Position numbers and translations under genes: made by a program
Source of the DNA: Myxococcus eversor
GTDB lineage: Bacteria > Myxococcota > Myxococcia > Myxococcales > Myxococcaceae
Assembly: GCF_010894455.1 (NCBI RefSeq)
Contig: NZ_JAAIXY010000014.1
Location: 1 to 64,000 of the forward strand
Direction: 5' to 3'
DNA: 64,000 nucleotides
The notes under the pieces: model-generated
Told to the model about the DNA's origin: nothing
Databases searched by the model: none
What the model saw: the letters and a program-made list of their open reading frames with translations, nothing else
Shown here: one piece after another, positions 26,618 to 33,765 of the stretch
How positions within the stretch are numbered: the stretch's first letter is position 1
Layout: each line of letters opens with the position of its first letter

Positions 26618-27616
26618 ATGGAGACACGTACGCTTGGGAGGCAGGGCCTCCAGGTGTCCGCCATCGGCCTGGGCTGCATGGGGATGTCGGATTTCTACTC
26701 GGGGCGGGACGACGCGGAGTCGGAGGCCACGCTGCTGCACGCGTTGGACAAGGGCATCACCTTCTTCGACACGGCGGACATGTACGGCTCCGGGAGCAAC
26801 GAGGAGCTGGTGGGCCGGGTGCTCAAGCCCCACCGCGCGAAGGTGGTGCTGGCCACCAAGTTCGGCGTCGTCAGGGACCCGAACAACCCCCAGGCGCGCG
26901 GCATCAATGGCAGTCCGGAGTACGTGAAGCGCGCGTGCGAGGCCAGCCTGCGTCGGCTGGGCATGGAGGTCATCGACCTGTACTACCTGCACCGGCTGGA
27001 CGCGGCGACGCCCATCGAGGACACGGTGGGGGCCATGGCGGACCTGGTGCGCGAGGGCAAGGTGCGGCACCTGGGGCTGTCGGAGGTGGACGCGGACACG
27101 CTGCGCCGGGCGTCGAAGGTGCATCCCATCGCCGCGCTCCAGAGTGAGTACTCGCTGTGGAGCCGCGAGCCGGAGGACGGAGTGCTCCAGGCCTGCGGCG
27201 AGCTGGGCATCGGCTTCGTGCCGTACAGCCCGCTGGGGCGCGGCTTCCTGACGGGGCAAATCAAGCGCTACGAGGACCTGGCCGCGGACGACTACCGCCG
27301 CAACTCGCCGCGCTTCCAGGGGGAGAACTTCACGCGCAACCTGGAGCTGGTGGTGAAGGTGGAGCGGCTGGCGAAGGACAAGGGCTGCACGCCGGCGCAG
27401 CTCGCGCTCGCGTGGGTGATGGCGCGCGGCCAGGACGTGGTCCCCATTCCGGGCACCAAGCGGCGCACGTACCTGGATGAGAACCTGGGGGCGCTCGACG
27501 TGAAGCTCACGGAGAATGACTTGAAGGACATCGACCTCGTGGCGCCTCCGGGCGTCGCGGTGGGAGAGCGATATCCGGCGGCGATGCAGCGCGTGCTGCC
27601 GCAGTCGCGCAAGTAG
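26618..27616 (+). CDS. Aldo/keto reductase
   Basis: 332 aa NADPH-dependent oxidoreductase of the YajO/AKR13 type. The catalytic tetrad is complete: Asp51 and Tyr56 in [11 protein letters not shown], Lys81 in LATKFG, His125 in YYLHRLD. Cofactor-loop phrases [13 protein letters not shown] and [15 protein letters not shown] are present. The start at 26618 has GAAAGGGG upstream and gives the normal [19 protein letters not shown]; an ATG at 26588 would add ten unneeded residues. Follows the kinase gene by 54 bp. Substrate unknown, aldehydes or ketones expected. Confidence 0.92.
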   Translation: METRTLGRQGLQVSAIGLGCMGMSDFYSGRDDAESEATLLHALDKGITFFDTADMYGSGSNEELVGRVLKPHRAKVVLATKFGVVRDPNNPQARGINGSPEYVKRACEASLRRLGMEVIDLYYLHRLDAATPIEDTVGAMADLVREGKVRHLGLSEVDADTLRRASKVHPIAALQSEYSLWSREPEDGVLQACGELGIGFVPYSPLGRGFLTGQIKRYEDLAADDYRRNSPRFQGENFTRNLELVVKVERLAKDKGCTPAQLALAWVMARGQDVVPIPGTKRRTYLDENLGALDVKLTENDLKDIDLVAPPGVAVGERYPAAMQRVLPQSRK

Positions 27617-28405
27617 TCAGCCACGGGCCCGTGGGAGCTGCGCGTGCGGCTGCCACGGGCCACTGGCGCCCAGGCAGTAGCGACAGGTTGCGAGCGGCGT
27701 GTCCCGCTCCAGGTGGCCGAGCATCCGCTCCAGCAGCTCCGGGGCGTCGAGGCGCACGCCGTCGACTTCGGCCAGCGCGGGCATCTCAGGGTACGTGGGG
27801 CCGAGCACCGTGGCGACGTGGGGTGGCCGGGTGCAGGTGTAGAAGTGGCCCTGGTGGACCAGGTGGCAGCGGACCTTGAGCCAGCACTTCGCGTGGACGT
27901 CGCGGACCTGCGCGTCCGTGGCGAGGGGCGCGTCGGGGGTGAGCTGCTGGAAGGCGTCGATGTGCTTCACGGTGAGGTGGACGCCGTGCCGCTCGCAGCG
28001 CTCGGTGATGCGGGCGAGCGACTTCTCCGGCAGGAGCGCGGAGGAGTAGACGGACAGGGTCATCCGGTCCAGGCGCTCGTAGACGGCGTCGGGTGCGCTC
28101 TGGGCGAGGAAGCCGTTGGTGGTGACGGAGAGCTGCTCGGAGATGCCGGAGGCGCGGACGGCGTCGAGCACGCTGGCGAGGTCGGGGTGGAGGAAGGGCT
28201 CGCCGCCGGTGAGCTTGAAGATGTTGGGCTTGAGCACGCGCGCGAGCCGGGTGAGGTCCGCGCCGAGCACGGAGGGCTCCACGGCCCAGGCGGGCAGGTG
28301 GGGCGACAGGGGGCAACACTGCACGCAGCGCAGGTTGCAGTGGGTGACGACGTGCGTCTCCAGGGACCAGGTGAGGATTCGGCCGTCGTGCAGCTCGTAA
28401 CGCAC
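27617..28405 (-). CDS. Radical SAM protein
   Basis: 262 aa, GTG start. The [4Fe-4S]-binding motif CNLRCVQC (Cys23, Cys27, Cys30) lies in the normal place, followed by LTGGEPFLHPDL (SAM-binding GGEP) and LSVTTNGFL. The C-terminal part has further cysteines (CWLKVRC, YTCTRPP, CRYC) that could bind an auxiliary cluster, as in SPASM or twitch proteins. A TATAGT box ends 7 bp before the GTG, and no ribosome-binding site is present, so the message may be leaderless. Divergent from the asparagine-synthetase-like gene (54 bp apart). Function unknown; a peptide- or sugar-modifying role is possible. Confidence 0.87.
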   Translation of the reverse strand: MRYELHDGRILTWSLETHVVTHCNLRCVQCCPLSPHLPAWAVEPSVLGADLTRLARVLKPNIFKLTGGEPFLHPDLASVLDAVRASGISEQLSVTTNGFLAQSAPDAVYERLDRMTLSVYSSALLPEKSLARITERCERHGVHLTVKHIDAFQQLTPDAPLATDAQVRDVHAKCWLKVRCHLVHQGHFYTCTRPPHVATVLGPTYPEMPALAEVDGVRLDAPELLERMLGHLERDTPLATCRYCLGASGPWQPHAQLPRARG

Positions 28406-28426
28406 GGAGGGACTATAGCGGGGTTG

Positions 28427-28440
28427 CCGGGGGCCCCCGG
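28427..28440. promoter_or_regulatory. 14-bp perfect palindrome in divergent promoter region
   Basis: CCGGGGGCCCCCGG is exactly self-complementary and lies between the divergent radical SAM (start 28405) and asparagine-synthetase-like (start 28460) genes. It could be a shared operator. Because only G and C are involved in a GC-rich genome, chance is a fair alternative. Confidence 0.35.
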
Positions 28441-28459
28441 GGCTTGCGACAGTCCCCGC

Positions 28460-29776
28460 GTGTCCGACGCCCCCGGCGACCCGAGCGGCCCGCTCGCCGT
28501 CCTGCCCTCCTACCAGCCGACAGCCGGGCCACGGACGGGTGCTCCCGTGGAGTCGGTGTGGCGCATGGCGCCGACCCAGGGCCTGGAGCCCGCGTCTGTC
28601 GCGGCGTTCCTGCTGCATATCCTGCCGTCGCCCCGGAGCCTCTTTCGAGATGTGAGCCGCATCGCACCGCTCCTGCCTCGCGTGCACCGCGAGTCGATGC
28701 CGTTGAGTTCGGACGAAGAAGAGGACGAGTCGCGAGCGCGTGCGCTCCTGGCCGCGTGCTCGGACGCCGTGGGCGCGCGGGTGGGCTCGGGGGCAAGGGA
28801 TGTGAGCCTGAGTGGCGGCGTGGACAGCGCGGTGCTGTGCATGCTGGCGGCCCGACATGCGGAGGGCCGGGTTCGGGCGTGGAGCATGGACGTCCACTTC
28901 GCTGACGAGGTGGAGCGCCGCAACGCCAGGACAGTGGCCCGGCTCGCGGGAGCGGAGCGAGTGGACGTTCCGATTCCGGATGCCCTGCTGCCGGACCTGT
29001 TCGAGCCCGCCGTCCTGGCCAACGAGAGCGCCATCCTCAATGCCCGGGCCGTGGCGAGCTTCGCGTTCTATGCGGAGGCGAAGAGGCTTGGGGCCTCGGT
29101 GATGCTCAGCGGTGCTGGCGCGGATGAAGTGTTGATGGGGAATCCCGAGGCACGTGATTCGGCACTCGCACGCATCGAGGAGGACCGACGACTCGCACGC
29201 ACGGTGCTGCGCTCCGCTGTGGACAACTTGGGGAGGACTCCGGACGGGCCCTGGTCCCAGGAGGACGGCCCGGAGGTCTCCGAAGAGGTCCGCTACGCGG
29301 CGTGGGTGCTGCGCGAGTTGGTGCTGCCTCCGGAGCTGAGGGGCGCGCGGGCGCATGGACTCACCGTGCACACGCCCTATCTCGACTCGCGCTTCGCCGA
29401 TGTGGCGCTCGCGCTGCCCGAGTCCTCCCTCTCGCGCGATGGAGTGGGCAAGTGGCTCTTCCGATACGCGGTGCGCGGACTGGTCCCCGATGAGGTCCGG
29501 CTGGCGCGCAAGACGCCACGCTATGGGCACACGGCGCTCTCCAGTCCCGTGCGTGCGCGCTGGCTGGAGCTGTATCGAGCGTGGCTGTCGGCCGCTCGAC
29601 TGGAGCCGCTGGAGGTCATCGACCCCAAGGCGGTGCTCACGCTCCTGGAGCGCTACACGCGAATGGAGCCCGAGGCTCCGGAGGCGGGTGGCGTGGATCG
29701 CCTGTTGATGCGGCTGTGCTCCCTCGCCATGCTCCACGCGCACGCAGTGCACGGTTCCCCATGTCCCGAATCCTGA
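28460..29776 (+). CDS. Asparagine-synthetase-like ATP-pyrophosphatase (no glutaminase domain)
   Basis: 438 aa, GTG start. From about residue 100 it is the synthetase domain of asparagine synthetase B: PP-loop SLSGGVDSAV (S118), adenine/Mg segment MLSGAGADEVLMGN, HTPYLDSRFADVALALP and LARKTPRYGHTAL. The N-terminal 100 residues do not contain the Cys2 glutaminase, so the enzyme would need free ammonia or another amine and could form amides on another acid, as in beta-lactam or lasso-peptide cyclases (family knowledge; substrate not shown). It overlaps the next gene by 16 bp. Confidence 0.85.
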   Translation: MSDAPGDPSGPLAVLPSYQPTAGPRTGAPVESVWRMAPTQGLEPASVAAFLLHILPSPRSLFRDVSRIAPLLPRVHRESMPLSSDEEEDESRARALLAACSDAVGARVGSGARDVSLSGGVDSAVLCMLAARHAEGRVRAWSMDVHFADEVERRNARTVARLAGAERVDVPIPDALLPDLFEPAVLANESAILNARAVASFAFYAEAKRLGASVMLSGAGADEVLMGNPEARDSALARIEEDRRLARTVLRSAVDNLGRTPDGPWSQEDGPEVSEEVRYAAWVLRELVLPPELRGARAHGLTVHTPYLDSRFADVALALPESSLSRDGVGKWLFRYAVRGLVPDEVRLARKTPRYGHTALSSPVRARWLELYRAWLSAARLEPLEVIDPKAVLTLLERYTRMEPEAPEAGGVDRLLMRLCSLAMLHAHAVHGSPCPES

Positions 29777-30954
29777 TTGCGACCTCGCCCGAGAAGGGCC
29801 ACATCAACCCGATGATGGGCGTCGCGCAGTGGCTGCGCCGCCTGGGCCACACCGTGGGTTGGCTCTGCATCCCCGAGCCCGCGCCACAGCTCGCGACGCT
29901 CGGAGTGGAGGTGCTGCACCTGCCCCACTCCGCGAGAGAGGCCCCCTCCATCGAAACCGGTGGCGAAGCCCTCGCCCGTCTGGTGCGCGACGAGGTGGCG
30001 CTGGGGAAGTGGATTCGGGGTCTGTTGCTGGATGCGGTGCCCACGCTCATCGAGCCCGTGCGCGAGGTGGTGCGTCGCTTCCGTCCGGACGTCATGGCGC
30101 TGGATGGGATGCAGTACGCGGCGGTGCTGGCCGCGCATCAGGAGCGGATACCGTGGGCGGGCGTGTCCTCGGCGCTCTCGTTGCTGGAGCCCATGGAGGA
30201 CTACGGGCTGCGCCGCAACGTGCGAGCCCTGGCGAAGGAGCGCGCTGAGCTGTTCGCCCGACACGGCTTCGAGGCGAGCTTCCGCAACTGCGAGGCCCTC
30301 TCGCCCCTGCTCAACATCCTCTTCGCCACGGAGGCGTTCCTCGGCTCCGACGTGGACCTTCCGCCCGCCGGGCGATTGGTGGGCCCGTCGATTCCGCCCG
30401 AGCCCCGGGGCGACGAAGTGGACTTCCCGTGGGAGCGATTGGGCTCGAAGCCCGTGGTGTACGTGTCCTTCGGCAGCCAGATTTCGTGGCAGCCCACGGT
30501 GTTCCGCACCATCGCGGAGGCCGCCGCGCCCCTGGGTGTCACGGTGGTGTTGAGCGCGGGCGAGCTGGCGGACACGGAGTTCTCGCGCTCGCTGCCCGGG
30601 GACGTGGTGGCGGTACCCTACACGCCGCAACGCCAGCTCCTTCCGCGAGCGTCTGCCTTTGTCTCGCACGGTGGCGCCAATTCCGTGATGGAGGCGCTGA
30701 CGGCGGGCGTGCCGCTGTTGCTGCTGCCTGTTTGCAATGACCAGCCCATCCAGGCGCACTTCCTCCGCGCATCGGGAGCGGGGCTCACGCTGGAGCTGGA
30801 CACGCTGACGGTGGAGGACTGCCGCGCCGCGCTTCGCCAGCTTCTGGAGCCGGGCACACCGCTGCGCGCGAAGGTGGCCGCCATCTCGGAGTCGTATCAA
30901 TCCCGAGACGGCGCGAAGGATGCGGCGGAGCGAATCGCGGGCCTCGTCGAGTGA
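29761..30954 (+). CDS. GT1 (MGT/UGT-type) glycosyltransferase
   Basis: 397 aa. The N-terminal Rossmann half starts RILIATSPEKGHINPMMGVA, the acceptor-side entry used by macrolide and UDP-glucuronosyl transferases. The C-terminal half has the nucleotide-sugar motif FVSHGGANSVMEALTAGVP followed by PVCNDQPIQAHFL (HGG...DQ). It likely attaches a sugar from UDP- or TDP-sugar to a small lipophilic acceptor. Overlaps both neighbours (16 bp upstream; GTGA at 30951), so it is coupled to the synthetase-like and kinase-like genes. Confidence 0.9.
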   Translation: MSRILIATSPEKGHINPMMGVAQWLRRLGHTVGWLCIPEPAPQLATLGVEVLHLPHSAREAPSIETGGEALARLVRDEVALGKWIRGLLLDAVPTLIEPVREVVRRFRPDVMALDGMQYAAVLAAHQERIPWAGVSSALSLLEPMEDYGLRRNVRALAKERAELFARHGFEASFRNCEALSPLLNILFATEAFLGSDVDLPPAGRLVGPSIPPEPRGDEVDFPWERLGSKPVVYVSFGSQISWQPTVFRTIAEAAAPLGVTVVLSAGELADTEFSRSLPGDVVAVPYTPQRQLLPRASAFVSHGGANSVMEALTAGVPLLLLPVCNDQPIQAHFLRASGAGLTLELDTLTVEDCRAALRQLLEPGTPLRAKVAAISESYQSRDGAKDAAERIAGLVE

Positions 30955-31820
30955 GCGAGCTGTCGCGAGCGTGGACGGCCCGCCGTCACCATGCGACCGG
31001 TGTGACACCGCTGGAGGTGTGGAATCTCCCGGTGTTCGAACGGGAGCTATGGGAGTTGCTCGGAGCGCCACGAGTGGAGGCGGACCGACGCGCGGGAGTG
31101 CCCGAGGCCCAGCTCGCGGAGCAATTGTTTCCAGCGCTCACGAGCGCCCTCGAACAACTGGTGCACCGGCATGCCGTGGACGCGGTGTGGCTGAGTGGAG
31201 GACTGGCCGGCCTGGAGGGCTTCGAGGTCGGGGTGGCGAAGGCGACTTCCAAGCTCGGGTGCCCCGTCTATGTGTCGGAGTCACCGCGCTTCGCGCCCGT
31301 GCACGCGGGCCTCGGGTTGGTGGAGGCGCGAACGCCGCTGGTGCTCGACGTGGGCCAGACGAGCATCAAGTGCGCGAGCCCGGGAGCCCAGCATGTCTTC
31401 GAGAGGGACCTCAACCAACTGCCCCGCCTCTTCATCGGAATGCCGCGTCCCACGGATGGGCACCACATTGTCGTGGCGGTGCGCTTCATCGCCAACGCGC
31501 TGCGGACCTGTGCACGAGACCTCGGTGACCTGACGGTAGAGGGCCTGTGTCTCGCGCTTCCCTGTCCCCTGGATGAGGCCCTCGTTCCAGGAGGCTGCAC
31601 GTATGGGTGGGAAGGTCACGCATCACTGGTGGCCGACATCCTGGAGGAAGCAGCCCTGCCAGGTGGTGGCACGGTGCTCGTGCTCAACGACGCGGAACTC
31701 GCAGCAGAGGCGGCGCGCATGGAGCTCCGAAAGCACAAGCACCGTCGCATCCTCTGCCTCACGCTGGGCTTCGGCCCGGGAGGAGCACTGCTCATTACTT
31801 CCACATCACCTGGCAAGTAG
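30951..31820 (+). CDS. ROK/ASKHA-fold sugar kinase-like protein
   Basis: 289 aa, GTG start. Two phosphate-binding elements of the ASKHA fold are seen: VLDVGQTSIKCAS (phosphate 1, D-x-G-x-T-x-x-K) and LNDAELAAEAARM followed by LTLGFGPGGALL (phosphate 2 and the Gly loop). ROK kinases carry NDANAAALGE and a zinc motif; the zinc Cys/His cluster is not clear here, so it is a divergent member. It probably phosphorylates a sugar that feeds the adjacent glycosyltransferase. Translationally coupled to that gene (GTGA). Confidence 0.75.
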   Translation: MSELSRAWTARRHHATGVTPLEVWNLPVFERELWELLGAPRVEADRRAGVPEAQLAEQLFPALTSALEQLVHRHAVDAVWLSGGLAGLEGFEVGVAKATSKLGCPVYVSESPRFAPVHAGLGLVEARTPLVLDVGQTSIKCASPGAQHVFERDLNQLPRLFIGMPRPTDGHHIVVAVRFIANALRTCARDLGDLTVEGLCLALPCPLDEALVPGGCTYGWEGHASLVADILEEAALPGGGTVLVLNDAELAAEAARMELRKHKHRRILCLTLGFGPGGALLITSTSPGK

Positions 31821-31862
31821 GACGTCCGCTCGGTGACCTGGTTCTGATAGCTTTCGCGGCCC

Positions 31863-32534
31863 ATGCGAATCCCTCACGCGCTCTGGCTTTCGCTGTTCGC
31901 CGCGTCCTGGCTGGGCTGCTCCACTGCCAGCAAGCCGCCCATCCAGCAGGCCTGGGAAGAGGCGGAGCAGGAATGCGACGACCCTGGGAAAGACCAGTGC
32001 GTCACCCTCTTCTGCCTGGAAGACACCTGTGGCTTCTACCGCTGCGAGGACACGCCGGTAGAAGTCGAGCTGGCGCGCTTCCCTCCCTCGCGTCCTCCCG
32101 CGGCAGCAGCGGCGCCGGGCAGCGGCCCTCGGAGGAACTGGGGCGGACCGCAGAAACTGCCTCCGGGCTCCATCATGACGTTCCCCAACTGGAACGGCGC
32201 CCCGACAGCAGGCATCCCTCCGTCACGGCAGCTCACGCCAGGGCGTTGGGAGAAGCATCATATCTTCCCTCAGTCAAAGGACCTGGCGGAGTGGTTCGCG
32301 CGCCAGCAAGTGAAGATCCACAACTACACCATGCCCATCCCGCTCTCCATTCATCGAAGGATTCATGACGGAACCCCGCGTGGAGGCGCCTGGAACGATG
32401 CATGGCGGGAGTACATGATTGCCAAACCGTTCGCCTCTCCGGAAGAGATTTTCAGGCACGCGGGAGAGTTGATTCATCGATTCGAACTCTTGGGCGGTCC
32501 GATCCAGCCCTACCATTCTCGTCCAGGAGCGTAG
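31863..32534 (+). CDS. sitA6: SitA6-type polymorphic toxin lipoprotein (TIGR02269)
   Basis: 223 aa. Signal peptide with lipobox ASWLGC (Cys19) and a short Cys-rich segment (CDDPGKDQCVTLFCLEDTC, 39-56) typical of TIGR02269 proteins. A Pro/Ala linker (70-125) leads to a C-terminal nuclease-like domain: EKHHIFPQSKDLAEWF (His132, His133), HNYTMPIPLSIHRRIHDGTPRG and WREYMIAKPF. The HHIFPQ...H pattern is an HNH-type toxin core. Such toxins are passed to siblings by TraAB-dependent outer membrane exchange. The cognate immunity gene starts 6 bp after its stop. Confidence 0.85.
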   Translation: MRIPHALWLSLFAASWLGCSTASKPPIQQAWEEAEQECDDPGKDQCVTLFCLEDTCGFYRCEDTPVEVELARFPPSRPPAAAAAPGSGPRRNWGGPQKLPPGSIMTFPNWNGAPTAGIPPSRQLTPGRWEKHHIFPQSKDLAEWFARQQVKIHNYTMPIPLSIHRRIHDGTPRGGAWNDAWREYMIAKPFASPEEIFRHAGELIHRFELLGGPIQPYHSRPGA

Positions 32535-32540
32535 GCACGA

Positions 32541-33260
32541 ATGAGTCGTTTCTATTGGGTCAATGAAGACAAGACCACCAGGGCCAAGCACGGGGGCTAC
32601 CTCGACGCGGCGCACACGTGGGGGCTTCCCGGAATACGGTGTCACGCGTGCGGAGCCGCCTGGAGTGCCGTAGCCCACGACTTCCCCTCGCTTGACCTCT
32701 CGCAGCTTCCAGCAAATCGTGAGTTCCTCAAGCCAAGAGCCGAACCCTTCCCCGAGTTCGTGCGCCTTCGCGAATTGGTCCGGCCCCTCGTGCCGTCCCA
32801 TGTCGAGCTGCCGCCTGGAACGAGCTTCGGTCCATTGAAGGGAAGCGCCGTTGGTGAGTTCGGGCCCATGGCCTGGCTGGGACCCAGACTTCTTCTGCGC
32901 CCTGACGTGCTGGAGCGCCTGCAAGCAGAAGGAGTGCGCGGAGTGATGGGCTGTCGCACGGAGCTGCGATTCCGCAAGAAGAACCCACCGGAGCTGCTGG
33001 AACTTCAGATCGAACCGCGCGGTCGGTTTCATCCAGACTGCATTCCCTCGGATGTTCCCCCGCCGTGCACAACCTGTGGCAGGCACGGCTTCGGACGCCC
33101 CGACGAACCCATCCTCGACGCAGCTTCGCTCCCTCAGGACCTCGACCTCTTCCGCGTGGGCAACTTCGCCACGATGATCATCGGCACCGAGCAGTTCATG
33201 GACGCCGTACATCGCCTCGGATTCGAAGGCATGACCTTCCGCGAGCTGCCGACACGCTGA
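32541..33260 (+). CDS. sitI6: SitI6-type double-CXXCG immunity protein (TIGR02264)
   Basis: 239 aa cytosolic protein. Two CXXCG motifs, CHACG (34-38) and CTTCG (176-180), define the family; both are intact and could form one zinc site. Begins SRFYWVNEDKTTRAKHGGYL and ends NFATMIIGTEQFMDAVHRLG, both typical. It neutralises the nuclease encoded 6 bp upstream; the tight spacing makes toxin and immunity co-expressed. Confidence 0.87.
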   Translation: MSRFYWVNEDKTTRAKHGGYLDAAHTWGLPGIRCHACGAAWSAVAHDFPSLDLSQLPANREFLKPRAEPFPEFVRLRELVRPLVPSHVELPPGTSFGPLKGSAVGEFGPMAWLGPRLLLRPDVLERLQAEGVRGVMGCRTELRFRKKNPPELLELQIEPRGRFHPDCIPSDVPPPCTTCGRHGFGRPDEPILDAASLPQDLDLFRVGNFATMIIGTEQFMDAVHRLGFEGMTFRELPTR

Positions 33261-33350
33261 CCCTCATCCGTCCGGCCACGTGGATTTGCGCAGGAACCGG
33301 TCCTCGGGTGTGGCTTGTCACGAGCAGGGCTGGAGAAAGGAAGCATCCAG

Positions 33351-33743
33351 ATGCGTCATGAGCCGGCGGGAAGATGGCTGTGCCTGTTGGGGCTGGTCCT
33401 GGCCTGTGGGCCGGGCATCGATGAACGGGACTCGCCGCCCGGGTACCTCCTTCGGGCGCCCCACACAGTCGTCGCGATGCCCATCGCCAACAACGGCGCG
33501 GACCCGGAGTTTGAGCTCATCATCCTGGGCATCGACTTCATCCCCGCCACCGCCGTGTACGTCCGACAGGTCGCCGTTCCGACCGAGTTCGTGAGCAGCA
33601 CGGAGCTGCGGGCGCAACTGGACTCCGACCTCGTGGAAGGCCTTGCGACCTTCCCACTCGAACTCCGCGTGGCGCCCGGCACCCCACCCTTCTTCCAGGG
33701 CGCGACGTCTCCCACCTACACAGTGACGATGCCGGTCCGGTAG
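33351..33743 (+). CDS. Small TIG-like lipoprotein, paralogue of the downstream gene
   Basis: 130 aa. AAGGAAG lies about 8 nt before the ATG. Lipoprotein signal WLCLLGLVLACG (Cys about 19). The rest reads like one IPT/TIG domain: ELIILGIDFIPATAVYVRQV, EFVSSTELRAQL, FPLELRVAPGTPPF. The first 25 codons and the ATG context (CATCCAGATGCG) closely resemble those of the next gene (CTTCCAGATGCG), so the two arose by tandem duplication. Function unknown, surface protein inferred. Confidence 0.75.
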   Translation: MRHEPAGRWLCLLGLVLACGPGIDERDSPPGYLLRAPHTVVAMPIANNGADPEFELIILGIDFIPATAVYVRQVAVPTEFVSSTELRAQLDSDLVEGLATFPLELRVAPGTPPFFQGATSPTYTVTMPVR

Positions 33744-33765
33744 CACGCGAAAGGACTCCTTCCAG

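Noticed and set aside
28427-28440. Terminator reading of CCGGGGGCCCCCGG
   Set aside because: It has no loop or T-run and lies between divergent starts, so an operator or chance palindrome is likelier; kept only as a low-confidence regulatory site.
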